DNA of 64,000 bases from Tenacibaculum discolor (GCF_003664185.1 NZ_RCCS01000009.1:62001-126000); one strand, 5' to 3'. Positions 44,490 through 53,086 are shown, numbered from the stretch's first letter. Notes: generated by a model from the sequence alone, not told the origin. Numbers and translations are program-made.

Positions 44490-45884
44490 ATGAAAAGAAT
44501 TTTAACCTTCGCGATAATTATCGCTAGTACGTATACTGCCTACTCGCAATCTTTAGGCTACAATGATTTAGGAATTTTATTTTCAAAAGACGATAATTAT
44601 GGAACTGCTCGTTTTGAAGCAATGAGTGGAGCCTTTGGAGCATTAGGTGGAGACATATCTTCTTTTGGAATTAACCCAGCTGGTAGTGCCGTTGCTATTA
44701 AAAGTACTTTCGGAGTAACTTTAGGCAATAGAAACACTACTTATATAGCTAATTATTACGGAAATACAATAGAAACGGAAGATGATTTTTTTAATATTAC
44801 CCAAGCTGGTGGTATTTTATCTTTTGACTCTGCCCATAACTCTGACTGGAATCGTTTTGCGTTAACCTTTAACTATAGGTTAAAAAGTGATTTTGAAGGT
44901 TTATTTTCTTCACAAGGTAATAGCGGTCAAGCATTATTCAATGAACACCCTGATGATATCACCAATCAGTACGACAATGGACAAGAACAACGTTTTTTTA
45001 ACTCTACCTACGGAGAGAGTAGTATTTTTGAAATGGGGTTTTCTGCTGTACATCTAAACAAGCTATATGCAGGAGCTAGTATAAAGTTTCATAACTTTAG
45101 CTTTGGCCAAGTTACCGAACTAAGAGAAGTTAATGAAGATGATAATGGAAACACCTTAACAGCTCTTAACGTTCAAGATAGTTACTTTGAAGGTAGCGGG
45201 GTTTCTTTTAGTGCTGGCTTTATATACAAAGTAAATCAAAGCTTCCGTTTCGGATTAGCCTATGAAACTCCAACATGGTACAATGAAGTTTTTGAAGATA
45301 GCAACTTAGATGTTTTCGATCCAAATGACTCTAGATATGATGATTGGGTTGGTTACACTGAAATATCTGCTACAAACCAAGATACAGATGTTAATAGCGG
45401 GGAAGAATTTTATTCAAATGTTTTCAGACTACGAACACCAAGTAAACTTACAGCTAGTGCGGCATTTGTTTTTGGTAAACAAGGTTTAATAAGTGCAGAT
45501 TATACTTACAAAGACTACAGTGGTACAAAATATAGAGAAAACGACCCTTATTTTATAGAAACCAATCAAAACTTTGATAATGATTTTAAAGGTACTCATT
45601 CATTAAATATTGGTACTGAGTGGCGTTTTGATAAAATGAGTGTTCGTGGTGGTTATCATTATGAGCAAAGTCCTTATAAAAATGCTTTAGACGATGATAA
45701 TATTTCTGGATTTTCATTAGGACTTGGTTATAATTTCGGAAACGTTAAATTTGATTTATCATATACTAATTCAGAAAACAACAGTCCGTACCATATTTAT
45801 AATTCACCTGCTGTAGATGTGGATCCTATCGAATTAACAACTGATACTTCTAGAATCTCTGGAACAATTACTTTCAGTTTATAA
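44490..45884 (+). CDS. Outer-membrane transport protein, OmpP1/FadL family
   Basis: A 464-residue beta-barrel protein with a signal peptide ending near Ala-Tyr-Ser-Gln and the FadL-like plug/hatch start (ARFEAMSGAFGALGGDISSF, then INPAGSA). A series of alternating aromatic strands ends in a terminal Phe-Ser-Leu. FadL-type proteins take up hydrophobic molecules; the ligand here is unknown. The gene follows the lipoprotein gene by 47 bases and may share its transcript. Confidence 0.88.
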   Translation: MKRILTFAIIIASTYTAYSQSLGYNDLGILFSKDDNYGTARFEAMSGAFGALGGDISSFGINPAGSAVAIKSTFGVTLGNRNTTYIANYYGNTIETEDDFFNITQAGGILSFDSAHNSDWNRFALTFNYRLKSDFEGLFSSQGNSGQALFNEHPDDITNQYDNGQEQRFFNSTYGESSIFEMGFSAVHLNKLYAGASIKFHNFSFGQVTELREVNEDDNGNTLTALNVQDSYFEGSGVSFSAGFIYKVNQSFRFGLAYETPTWYNEVFEDSNLDVFDPNDSRYDDWVGYTEISATNQDTDVNSGEEFYSNVFRLRTPSKLTASAAFVFGKQGLISADYTYKDYSGTKYRENDPYFIETNQNFDNDFKGTHSLNIGTEWRFDKMSVRGGYHYEQSPYKNALDDDNISGFSLGLGYNFGNVKFDLSYTNSENNSPYHIYNSPAVDVDPIELTTDTSRISGTITFSL

Positions 45885-45902
45885 TTTATAAAAAACATAT
45901 AT

Positions 45903-45931
45903 AAAAAGTCCTGCTATATGCAGGGCTTTTT
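45903..45931 (+). terminator. Intrinsic terminator after the FadL-family gene
   Basis: AAAAAGTCCTGC pairs with GCAGGGCTTTTT, allowing a G-T pair, with a TATAT loop. It lies 19 bases after the stop codon. Confidence 0.85.
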
Positions 45932-45983
45932 ATATATACATATCTCAGTTTTTTACCGTAATTTTGCTTCTTATTTACAACTT

Positions 45984-46877
45984 ATGAGTTCAATAAAAAT
46001 AAACATACAAGAAACTAATAACGAAACCATTCTAAAGTTTGTTAGTAACAAAATTTTAGTTAATGGTGGTAGTTATGAATATAATAACATAGACGAGGCT
46101 AAAAACTCTCCATTAGCTCAACAACTTTTTTACCTTCCTTTCGTAAAAAAAGTATTAGTTACGGCTAACTTTATTGCTATTCAACGATATGATATTGTTG
46201 AGTGGAGCGATGTTGAAGAAGAAGTTCGCGAGCAAATAGAAGCTTACATCCGAGATGGTAATTCTGTAGTAAAAGAAGAAACTACCAAAAAAGATGCTGT
46301 TGAAGTATATGCTGAAGTTACTCCAAACCCTGCAGTAATGAAATTTGGAACCAACAAAGCTTTAACACAAACTGATGTTGAGTATACAAATATTGAAGAA
46401 GCAAGCAAATCTTCTCCTTTAGCACAAGCTTTATTTAGCTTTCCTTTCGTCAAAGAAATTTTTATTTCTGAAAACTATATATCAATCACTAAATACGATA
46501 TGATTGATTGGAATGAAGTATATCAAGAAGTGCGTACTTTTATTCGTAGTTATATTCAGGAAGGCAAAAAAATTATTTCTGAATTACCTAAACAGCAAAC
46601 CAAACAAAACGTTGAAGTTCCTAAAGAGAATTTAACTGATACTGAAGCTAAAATTGTTGATATTTTAGATGAATATATAAAACCTGCTGTAGCTTCTGAT
46701 GGTGGTAATATCGCTTTTCAATCGTACGATGCTGATAGCAAAAGAGTGAGTGTTATTTTACAAGGAGCTTGTAGTGGCTGCCCATCATCAACTGTAACAT
46801 TAAAAAACGGTATTGAAACAATGCTTAAAGAAATGTTACCTAACCAAATTAATGAAGTAGTTGCCATTAACGGCTAA
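45984..46877 (+). CDS. NifU-family iron-sulphur carrier with two N-terminal Nfu domains
   Basis: The start is the ATG at 45984 (MSSIKINIQETNNE); an earlier in-frame ATG lies in the previous terminator. Two Nfu_N-type domains are in tandem (residues about 5-85 and 105-190), each with a Pro-Leu-Ala-Gln-x-Leu-Phe-x-x-Pro-Phe-Val-Lys motif. The C-terminal NifU domain has the cluster-binding GACSGCPSS. Such proteins carry and deliver 4Fe-4S clusters. A TAATTTTG -7 box is at 45959-45966. ubiE follows 25 bases downstream. Confidence 0.9.
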   Translation: MSSIKINIQETNNETILKFVSNKILVNGGSYEYNNIDEAKNSPLAQQLFYLPFVKKVLVTANFIAIQRYDIVEWSDVEEEVREQIEAYIRDGNSVVKEETTKKDAVEVYAEVTPNPAVMKFGTNKALTQTDVEYTNIEEASKSSPLAQALFSFPFVKEIFISENYISITKYDMIDWNEVYQEVRTFIRSYIQEGKKIISELPKQQTKQNVEVPKENLTDTEAKIVDILDEYIKPAVASDGGNIAFQSYDADSKRVSVILQGACSGCPSSTVTLKNGIETMLKEMLPNQINEVVAING

Positions 46878-46902
46878 TTCACCGTAAACCTAACAAAAAC
46901 AT

Positions 46903-47631
46903 ATGTCTGAAAAGATTAAACCATATAAAGATTCTGAATTAGGAAAGAAAGAACAAGTTGCTCAAATGTTTGACAATATTTCTGAAGATTACGACGGGTT
47001 AAACCGTGTTATTTCTTTAGGAATAGATGTTAGCTGGCGTAAAAAAGTAGTAAAACTAGTAGGAGAAAATAATCCACAACAAATTTTAGATATTGCTACT
47101 GGTACAGGTGATTTAGCTTTAATGATGTCTGAATTAAATCCTGAAAAAATTGTAGGTTTAGATATTTCTGAAGGAATGCTACAGGTGGGAAGACAAAAAA
47201 TAGCTAAAGCAAATTTGTCCAATAAGATTAAGATGATTGTTGGTGATAGTGAAAACATTCCATTTCCTGATAATACTTTCGATGCAATTACTGTTTCTTT
47301 TGGAGTTAGAAACTTTGAAAACTTAGACAAAGGTTTAACTGAAATATTACGCGTATTAAAACCTGGTGGTAAGTTTGTTGTATTAGAAACCTCTAACCCA
47401 ACCAAGTTTCCTTTTAAACAAGGGTATAAATTGTATACTAATTATATTTTACCTATTATTGGTAAACTCTTTTCAAAAGACAAAGTTGCTTACTCATATT
47501 TATCAGAAACTGCAAATACTTTTCCTTTTGGAAAGGCTTTCAACAATATTTTACAAAAAAATGGGTTTAAGAATGCAAAGAATATACCTGTAACATTTGG
47601 TGTTGCATCAATTTATACCGCTTTAAAATAG
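46903..47631 (+). CDS. ubiE: Demethylmenaquinone methyltransferase
   Basis: A 242-residue class I SAM methyltransferase. It has [19 protein letters not shown] at the start, the SAM-binding [15 protein letters not shown], and the family motif [11 protein letters not shown]. It makes menaquinone, the respiratory quinone of Bacteroidota, from demethylmenaquinone. The stop is one base before the porT start, a conserved ubiE-porT pairing in this phylum. Confidence 0.95.
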   Translation: MSEKIKPYKDSELGKKEQVAQMFDNISEDYDGLNRVISLGIDVSWRKKVVKLVGENNPQQILDIATGTGDLALMMSELNPEKIVGLDISEGMLQVGRQKIAKANLSNKIKMIVGDSENIPFPDNTFDAITVSFGVRNFENLDKGLTEILRVLKPGGKFVVLETSNPTKFPFKQGYKLYTNYILPIIGKLFSKDKVAYSYLSETANTFPFGKAFNNILQKNGFKNAKNIPVTFGVASIYTALK

Positions 47632-47632
47632 T

Positions 47633-48328
47633 ATGTTAAAAAAGCTTTTACTTTTCGTAATTTTAGTAGCGTCCTTATCAACGCAAGCACAAAGAGAAAA
47701 AATATTAAAACTTCCTAGTTTTGACAAACCTCTTTTTCACTATGGGTTTTACCTTGGTGCTAATAATAATGGTTATAAAATTTCTTATAAACCAAGTAAT
47801 ATTAGCGATCCCGAAATTGAAGTAGAATCATCTATTGGTTTTAATGTAGGGTTAATAGCTGACTTAAGATTACATAATAATATTAACCTACGTTTTGAAC
47901 CGGGTTTAATGTCTAACACCAAAACATTACGTTTCAATCATATCTCTGGTCCAGAAAACGTTAATACACGTGAGGTTGGTGCTACATACTTACACCTACC
48001 TTTATTATTAAAATTTAGCACAAATAGGCTAAATAATATGAGACCTTATGTTATTGGTGGGCTTTCATACGACCATAATTTTTCGAGTAACGAAAAAAAC
48101 AATGATGATAACTTTGCGGGAGAGTTTAGAACAACAACCAATAACTTTATGTACGAGGTTGGTATAGGTGTAGATTTTTATCTAAGTTATTTTAAATTTT
48201 CTCCTTCAATAAGGGGTGTTTTTGCTATTAATAACGAAGTTAAATACGATAATAAGTCTTCTCAATGGACTGACCCTATTAATTTCTTAGGTACTAGAGG
48301 AGTGTTTTTACACCTAGCTTTTGAATAA
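47633..48328 (+). CDS. porT: Type IX secretion/gliding protein PorT (SprT)
   Basis: A 231-residue outer-membrane beta-barrel protein with a signal peptide ending near Thr-Gln-Ala-Gln. It has a FHYGFYLGANNNGY strand, LRFEPGLMSNTKTL and a final barrel strand with terminal Phe-Glu. The sequence pattern and the ubiE neighbour identify PorT, needed for type IX secretion and hence gliding and surface enzymes. Confidence 0.88.
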   Translation: MLKKLLLFVILVASLSTQAQREKILKLPSFDKPLFHYGFYLGANNNGYKISYKPSNISDPEIEVESSIGFNVGLIADLRLHNNINLRFEPGLMSNTKTLRFNHISGPENVNTREVGATYLHLPLLLKFSTNRLNNMRPYVIGGLSYDHNFSSNEKNNDDNFAGEFRTTTNNFMYEVGIGVDFYLSYFKFSPSIRGVFAINNEVKYDNKSSQWTDPINFLGTRGVFLHLAFE

Positions 48329-48355
48329 AACTTTTTATTTATACATACTTACAAT

Positions 48356-48387
48356 AAAAAAAGGCTTTCTATGTAGAAAGCCTTTTT
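48356..48387. terminator. Bidirectional terminator after porT
   Basis: AAAAGGCTTTCT pairs with AGAAAGCCTTTTT. It has A and T tracts on both sides, serving porT and leftward transcripts including the candidate RNA at 48405. Confidence 0.85.
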
Positions 48388-48425
48388 AATTCTAAAAATA
48401 ATATGAAGTCCCCCGATTTCTTATT
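48388..48425 (-). ncRNA. Candidate small RNA hairpin, copy B
   Basis: On the minus strand AATAA and TTATT enclose a loop with TCGGGGGACTTC, followed about 15 bases later by an intrinsic terminator (48356-48387). The 12-base loop core is identical to copy A. No promoter of its own was found, so it may be made by read-through or processing. Confidence 0.35.
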
Positions 48426-48475
48426 ACTCTATACTTGTTAGACACACTTTATTTTTTTAGGTCACATTAATTTAA

Positions 48476-48501
48476 CAAAAAAAGACCGCAAAAGCGGTCT
48501 T
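48476..48501 (-). terminator. Intrinsic terminator ending candidate RNA A
   Basis: On the minus strand AAGACCGC pairs with GCGGTCTT across a TTTT loop, followed by seven T. It is directional for leftward transcription. Confidence 0.85.
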
Positions 48502-48587
48502 ATTTCATAAAGATTTCTCTTTATTAGGTTGGATAGAAGTCCCCCGAAATCTATCGTACTGTTAAAAACATTGTTTTTAGCGTTTTC
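48477..48587 (-). ncRNA. Candidate small RNA, copy A (~105 nt)
   Basis: Leftward, a TATCTTTG -7 box (48587-48594) is followed by up to four hairpins. These are CTAAAAAC/GTTTTTAACAG, GATAGA/TCTATC around a loop with TTTCGGGGGACT (48532-48555), AAAGA/TCTTT, and the terminator at 48476-48501. There is no ORF of note inside. The same G-rich loop core recurs in copy B. Structure and promoter are read by eye only; it could instead be the 3' untranslated end of the upstream gene. Confidence 0.45.
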
Positions 48588-48614
48588 AAAGATATAAAAA
48601 AATGTTAATTCTTA

Positions 48615-49433
48615 TTATTTTTTTATAACTATTTTATTGTCAACCACATCTTTAATTGGAAGAATAACTTTACCTTCAACTGTATTAATTGTTACGCATA
48701 TATTATCTATTGCTACTACAACTCCTTCTACATCATTTATAATAACGCTTTCTCCTATAGAAATATTCTTTCTCGAATAATAACCAAAAAGTAACCTTGA
48801 AACTGCATCTCTGGCTCCAAAACCAAAAGCTAAAGTAAAAGCTAATAATACAGAACCAATCAAAAGAGTTAAATTACTCTTAATCACCGAAGTATCAACT
48901 CCTGCCTGATCTAATGCAGTTATAGACAAAAACACAACTATTAAGTAAAAAGCAATATTACCGACTAAATTACCTCCTGTAACTTCAAGAGATTTGAACA
49001 TAGATTGAATTGCCTTTTTCACCATGGTTCCTAAATAAGCACCTCCTACAAAAATACCTACAGCTGTTAATAGCTTAGGTAAATATGCAAAAAAGCTTCT
49101 AATTCCTTCAGAAACTACAGTTAAACCAAACATTTCAGCTCCAACCATAACAAAAACAAAAATTAAAAACCATTTTAATACTGCCAAAATAACATTGGTA
49201 AGTACAATATTTATGGTACTACTTCCAAAAATTTCTGTTTGTCTTAGTTTTTTAGACCATTCATCTATCTTAGTTTTTGCTAATGCCTTTCTGACGAGAT
49301 ATAAAAATATTTTTATAACAAGCCATGAAATAATTACAAAAGCTAAAAATCCTGCTACTGTTGGTAAAGAATCTACTATATCTTGAAAGATATCTTTAAA
49401 AGGGGTTAAAAAATCTATATTTAAAAAACTCAT
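48615..49433 (-). CDS. Small mechanosensitive-channel (MscS-type) protein
   Basis: A 272-residue protein with five or so hydrophobic helices. It contains the TM-helix-repeat pattern around VGAEMFGLTVVSEGIRSFFA (about residues 100-120), a pore-like LLAFTLAFGFGARDAVSRLL, and a short MscS beta domain (GESVIINDVEGVVVAI). Small MscS-type channels release solutes on hypo-osmotic shock. It is third in an operon behind an ECF sigma factor. Confidence 0.85.
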   Translation of the reverse strand: MSFLNIDFLTPFKDIFQDIVDSLPTVAGFLAFVIISWLVIKIFLYLVRKALAKTKIDEWSKKLRQTEIFGSSTINIVLTNVILAVLKWFLIFVFVMVGAEMFGLTVVSEGIRSFFAYLPKLLTAVGIFVGGAYLGTMVKKAIQSMFKSLEVTGGNLVGNIAFYLIVVFLSITALDQAGVDTSVIKSNLTLLIGSVLLAFTLAFGFGARDAVSRLLFGYYSRKNISIGESVIINDVEGVVVAIDNICVTINTVEGKVILPIKDVVDNKIVIKK

Positions 49434-49473
49434 AACTTTTATGTATAGTGTATTTGGTTAGTCTTAACTAGTA

Positions 49474-49662
49474 TCACTTTTTTTTTCCATTTGGTTCAGT
49501 ACCTCCTCCTATTAAATCAATAATAGCATTAGGATACTTAACCACGAATAAATCAGCCATGTCTATTGATAGCTTTATCATTGCCACATCATTAAGCACT
49601 TTGTCTTTTAGTACTTCTGGCAACTCTTCGTTATGTAATATTTTCTTAAATGGATTATCCAT
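49474..49662 (-). CDS. Small 62-residue protein between ECF sigma and MscS
   Basis: MDNPFKKILHNEELPEVLKD begins a 62-residue soluble protein, with helices and a terminal GGGTEPNGKKK. It starts six bases after the sigma factor gene, so it is likely cotranslated. It has no membrane segment, so it is not a classical anti-sigma factor, but a small cytoplasmic regulator of the sigma factor would fit the position; function unknown. Confidence 0.65.
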   Translation of the reverse strand: MDNPFKKILHNEELPEVLKDKVLNDVAMIKLSIDMADLFVVKYPNAIIDLIGGGTEPNGKKK

Positions 49663-49668
49663 AATTTA

Positions 49669-50238
49669 TTACAATTCGTTATACGCTTTCACTACTTTCT
49701 CTTTAGCCCTTTTTAATCGCATCTTTACTGCGCTTTCCCCTAAATCTAATCCTATTGAAATATCTTTAATACTCATCTCATCTTGATACTTCATTAATAG
49801 AATCATTTTCTCTGAAGGAGAAATCATTTCGAGTGCTTTAGCCAATTTATCTGACTTTAGCTCAAATAGTGTAGCGTCATCAATATCATCAATACTACTT
49901 TCCTCTCTTATTTCATCAGTTACTACTGTTACTTTTTCTTTTTTCTTTTCCTTATTTCTTTGTACATAATTAACACAAAAATTATAAGTAAAAGAATATA
50001 ACCAAGTAGAAAACTTAGATTTTCCTTTAAAAGTTCTCAATTTAACAAATAAACGAATAAATACATCATGTGTTAAATCTTGAGCCTCTTCTTTACTTTT
50101 GGAAAATCCATAGCACTTATTATACACCACGCCAGCGTAACGGTCGTATAAAACAGCAAATAAATGAGTATCATTTTTTTCTACTATTTTACGAACTAAA
50201 TCTTCGTCGCTTATTTTCTTTACATCAATACTCTCCAA
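49669..50238 (-). CDS. ECF-type RNA polymerase sigma factor
   Basis: A 189-residue protein with sigma-70 region 2 (LTHDVFIRLFVKLRTFKGKSKFSTWLYSFTYNFC, e.g. residues about 50-85) and region 4 (MLLMKYQDEMSIKDISIGL, SAVKMRLKRAKEKV). The predicted start is TTG at 50238 (MESIDVKK), as no ATG lies nearby. It directs a small regulon, presumably including its operon (62-residue protein and MscS). No anti-sigma gene is adjacent. Confidence 0.85.
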   Translation of the reverse strand: MESIDVKKISDEDLVRKIVEKNDTHLFAVLYDRYAGVVYNKCYGFSKSKEEAQDLTHDVFIRLFVKLRTFKGKSKFSTWLYSFTYNFCVNYVQRNKEKKKEKVTVVTDEIREESSIDDIDDATLFELKSDKLAKALEMISPSEKMILLMKYQDEMSIKDISIGLDLGESAVKMRLKRAKEKVVKAYNEL

Positions 50239-50273
50239 TGGGCAGTATAGTTAGTTTCCTTCTTAGTTATACA

Positions 50274-50313
50274 TTAATTAGACACCTAGTCCATTACGTG
50301 GTCACCTAATTAA
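50274..50313. promoter_or_regulatory. Inverted repeat in the sigma/rpoD divergent region
   Basis: TTAATTAG at 50274-50281 and CTAATTAA at 50306-50313 form an 8-bp inverted repeat with partly matching inner arms (CACC/GGTC-type). It could be a hairpin in the ECF sigma leader or an operator. Confidence 0.35.
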
Positions 50314-50382
50314 GGATTTAATAACAAATTTTAACATTTATTTAACAAATAGACGAAAATTTTCAAAAAACACAAAAACTTT

Positions 50383-50408
50383 GTAACATTATTCTAATAG
50401 CGTACGTA
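50383..50408 (+). promoter_or_regulatory. ECF-type promoter candidate upstream of rpoD
   Basis: GTAAC at 50383-50387, 17 bases, CGTA at 50405-50408, a spacing and motif pair typical of ECF sigma promoters (-35 AAC-containing, -10 CGT-containing). It lies 47 bases before the rpoD ATG and next to a divergent ECF sigma gene. Confidence 0.35.
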
Positions 50409-50454
50409 TAAGGTAATGTAGACTGATTGATAAATTAAAATATACTTGAAGTAG

Positions 50455-51318
50455 ATGAGACAACTAAAAATTACAAAACAGGTTACCAACAGAGAAACCG
50501 CGTCTTTAGATAAATATTTGCAAGAAATAGGAAAGGTAGATTTAATTACTGCTGATGAAGAAGTTGAATTAGCACAAAGAATTAAAGCTGGTGACCAAAG
50601 AGCCCTTGAAAAACTAACTAAGGCTAACTTACGTTTTGTGGTATCGGTTGCTAAGCAATACCAAAACCAAGGATTAACATTACCTGATTTAATTAACGAA
50701 GGTAATTTAGGATTAATTAAAGCTGCTAAACGTTTTGATGAAACGCGTGGTTTTAAATTCATTTCATATGCTGTATGGTGGATTCGTCAGTCTATTTTAC
50801 AAGCATTGGCTGAACAATCTCGTATTGTACGCTTACCTTTAAACAAAATTGGTTCTATTAATAAAATTAATAAGATGTATGCTTTCTTAGAGCAAGAAAA
50901 TGAGCGCCCTCCAAGTGCTGAAGAAATTGCCAAGAAATTAGATATGACTGTTAATGATGTTAAAGAGTCAATGAAAAACTCTGGACGTCACGTATCAATG
51001 GATGCTCCTCTAATTGAGGGTGAAGATTCTAATTTATATGATGTATTAAACTCAGGTGAATCACCAAACCCTGATAAAACTTTATTACACGAATCATTAC
51101 GTATCGAAATTAATCGTGCGCTAGAAACATTAACTCCACGTGAGGCTGATGTTGTAAAACTATACTTTGGTTTAGGAGAACACCAACCAATGACATTAGA
51201 AGAAATTGGTGAAACATTTGATTTAACTCGTGAACGTGTACGTCAAATTAAAGAAAAAGCCATCAGAAGATTAAAACATACATCTCGTAGTAAGATTTTA
51301 ATGACTTACTTAGGTTAA
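50455..51318 (+). CDS. rpoD: Primary sigma factor RpoD (Bacteroidota type)
   Basis: A 287-residue sigma-70 lacking region 1.1, as in Bacteroidota. Region 1.2 is [16 protein letters not shown]. Region 2 includes [18 protein letters not shown] and region 3 [18 protein letters not shown]. Region 4 has [19 protein letters not shown] with the -35 recognition helix. It recognises the TTTG/TAnnTTTG promoters seen through this window. Confidence 0.96.
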   Translation: MRQLKITKQVTNRETASLDKYLQEIGKVDLITADEEVELAQRIKAGDQRALEKLTKANLRFVVSVAKQYQNQGLTLPDLINEGNLGLIKAAKRFDETRGFKFISYAVWWIRQSILQALAEQSRIVRLPLNKIGSINKINKMYAFLEQENERPPSAEEIAKKLDMTVNDVKESMKNSGRHVSMDAPLIEGEDSNLYDVLNSGESPNPDKTLLHESLRIEINRALETLTPREADVVKLYFGLGEHQPMTLEEIGETFDLTRERVRQIKEKAIRRLKHTSRSKILMTYLG

Positions 51319-51373
51319 TAATATAAACAACAACAAATAGTTATCGTAACTATTCGTTTTTTGATTAATGAAT

Positions 51374-51406
51374 GAAAGCTCTCAAATTTGAGAGCTTTCT
51401 TTTTGG
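51374..51406 (+). terminator. rpoD terminator
   Basis: GAAAGCTCTCAAA pairs with TTTGAGAGCTTTC and is followed by five T. It lies about 55 bases past the stop codon. Confidence 0.9.
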
Positions 51407-51428
51407 TTTTAATGCTCTTAGTTTTAAC

Positions 51429-51436
51429 TATATTTG
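51429..51436 (+). promoter_or_regulatory. rpe promoter -7 box
   Basis: TATATTTG, exact consensus, 33 bases before the rpe ATG. The nearest TTTG is 23 bases upstream. Confidence 0.6.
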
Positions 51437-51468
51437 CAATTAATAACAACACAACAACTTATATATTA

Positions 51469-52125
51469 ATGGAAAAACTTGTAGCCCCATCAATTTTAGC
51501 GGCTGATTTTGGTAACCTGCAACGTGATGTTGAAATGGTTAATGATAGTAAAGCAGATTGGTTTCATATTGACATTATGGACGGTGTTTTTGTTCCAAAT
51601 ATTTCTTTTGGAATGCCTGTTTTAAAATCAATTGCAAAACACGCTAATAAAACTATTGATGTACACTTAATGATTGTTGACCCTGATCGTTATATTCAAA
51701 CTTTTGCTGATTTAGGCGCCGATATTTTAACCGTACATTATGAAGCTTGTACACATTTACATAGAACTGTGCAGGCAATAAAAGCTGCTGGTATGAAAGC
51801 TGGTGTTGCTTTAAATCCGCATACACCTATAGCCGTTTTAGAAGATATTATTAAAGATTTAGATTTAGTTTGTATTATGAGTGTAAACCCTGGGTTTGGA
51901 GGGCAATCTTTCATTGAAAATACATACAAAAAAATTCAACAGTTAAAAAATTTGATTGAATTTAGTGAAGCTTCTACCCTAATTGAAATTGACGGTGGTG
52001 TAACTGACCAAAACGCTAATAGACTTGTAGAAGTTGGCGCTAATGTGCTGGTTGCTGGTAGTTTTGTTTTCAAAAGTGACAACCCTACCGAAACAATTGA
52101 AAATTTAAAAACTATTATAAATTAA
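51469..52125 (+). CDS. rpe: Ribulose-phosphate 3-epimerase
   Basis: A 218-residue TIM-barrel enzyme. It shows the family motifs VAPSILAADFGNL, HIDIMDGVFVPNISFG (metal/substrate His and Asp), VHLMI, VMSVNPGFGGQ-like CIMSVNPGFGGQSFI and EIDGGV. It interconverts ribulose-5-P and xylulose-5-P in the pentose phosphate pathway. An in-frame ATG at 51388 lies inside the rpoD terminator and is rejected as the start. Confidence 0.96.
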   Translation: MEKLVAPSILAADFGNLQRDVEMVNDSKADWFHIDIMDGVFVPNISFGMPVLKSIAKHANKTIDVHLMIVDPDRYIQTFADLGADILTVHYEACTHLHRTVQAIKAAGMKAGVALNPHTPIAVLEDIIKDLDLVCIMSVNPGFGGQSFIENTYKKIQQLKNLIEFSEASTLIEIDGGVTDQNANRLVEVGANVLVAGSFVFKSDNPTETIENLKTIIN

Positions 52126-52129
52126 AAAT

Positions 52130-52163
52130 CGAAGCGTATTTAGAAATATTTCTAAATACGCTT
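52130..52163 (+). terminator. rpe terminator
   Basis: GAAGCGTATTTAGAAA pairs with TTTCTAAATACGCTTC, a long near-perfect stem, followed by AGTTT. The T tract is short. Confidence 0.7.
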
Positions 52164-52245
52164 CTAGTTTAACAGCCCTATAATCCCTTAAAAGGGTTAC
52201 TAAATATGAATAGTAAATATTAATGTAATCTTGTTTAGAATGGAT

Positions 52246-52398
52246 TTATACTCCTCCACAATATACTTCATTCATACAAATATAACCTGGAGGAAGAGGT
52301 TCACACTTAGTACACATTACATATGTCCATCCTCCCTGAATAGTTTTTTGTTCCGATTTATTTAAAACTGAACCTAAATTTGAAATGTTTTTTAACAT
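52246..52398 (-). CDS. Double-glycine-leader, Cys-rich peptide (bacteriocin/RiPP-like)
   Basis: A 50-residue peptide from an ATG at 52398. Residues 1-23 (MLKNISNLGSVLN, ending Gln-Gly-Gly) form a classic GG leader with the Leu-x-x-x-Glu/Gln spacing of peptides cut and exported by peptidase-C39 ABC transporters. The 27-residue core starts Trp-Thr-Tyr and has four Cys (core positions 6, 9, 18 and 24) plus a Pro-Pro-Gly. Flavobacteria carry many such GG-leader peptides of unknown role. No processing transporter or modifying enzyme lies nearby, so it would use one encoded elsewhere. Confidence 0.7.
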   Translation of the reverse strand: MLKNISNLGSVLNKSEQKTIQGGWTYVMCTKCEPLPPGYICMNEVYCGGV

Positions 52399-52524
52399 GA
52401 TAAAGTATTTTGAGTTTCTCAAAAATAAATTCTACAAAACAATTTAACTCAAAAAAAACCATAATAAAAGTATGGTTTTACCATAAATTTTAACTTTTCA
52501 TATCCACTTATATTAAAGAAAGGA

Positions 52525-52944
52525 CTAAAACTGCTCTAATAGGTAATAAATTAAATCAGTGGTAGTTACAATCCCTACTAATTCATTATTATCAACAACT
52601 GGCAAAGCATGAAACTCTTTTTTTGCTAAAATCTCAGCTACCTCTTTAATCGTTGTATCTGAGTTTACAGTTACCAGATTTTTCGCCATTACTTGGTCTA
52701 TTGTAAACATATTATACACTATTGTATCTACGTCGGTTTCATTTTCATCAACTGCATCAGCAAAACTTATTCGTAATAAATCTGTATAACTTAACATTCC
52801 TTTTATTTCATTTCCACTAACTACTGGAATGTGTCGTATATGTTCTTTTTTAAATATTTTCTCTGCCGTCATTAAATCATCAGTACTACTTAATGTAATT
52901 ACATCTTTAGTCATTATAACTGAAACTGGTGTTCTTTTTTTCAT
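52525..52944 (-). CDS. CBS-domain pair protein
   Basis: A 139-residue protein made of two CBS motifs: PVSVIMTKDVITLSSTD...HIPVV (residues about 1-60) and MAKNLVTVNSDTTIKEVAEIL...ALPVVDNNELVGIVTTTDL (about 75-135). Such pairs bind adenine nucleotides and tune other proteins. It is divergent from the Crp/Fnr gene. Confidence 0.85.
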   Translation of the reverse strand: MKKRTPVSVIMTKDVITLSSTDDLMTAEKIFKKEHIRHIPVVSGNEIKGMLSYTDLLRISFADAVDENETDVDTIVYNMFTIDQVMAKNLVTVNSDTTIKEVAEILAKKEFHALPVVDNNELVGIVTTTDLIYYLLEQF

Positions 52945-53086
52945 CTTTGTAAGGTTTTGTGTTATTATTTACTTCAAATTTCAGTAATAAAAACAAGTAT
53001 AAACCTGATTAAAATCATAGATTATCATCTATTTTATTTCTATCTAAAATGTAATTATTTAACTATTTTTACAAAAACATTTTATC

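Noticed and set aside
45918..45983. N-terminal extension of the NifU-family gene
   Set aside because: It begins inside the upstream terminator and does not match the family start.
50383..50396. GTAACATTATTCTA before rpoD as a Crp/Fnr operator
   Set aside because: Only one half-site matches; the ECF promoter reading explains it better.
51388..51468. N-terminal extension of rpe
   Set aside because: The extra codons lie in the rpoD terminator and rpe promoter; the family start is MEKLVAPSIL at 51469.
53051..53063. GTAATTATTTAAC upstream of the Crp/Fnr gene as a sixth operator
   Set aside because: The second half does not match GTTAC and there is no -7 box 36 bases downstream.
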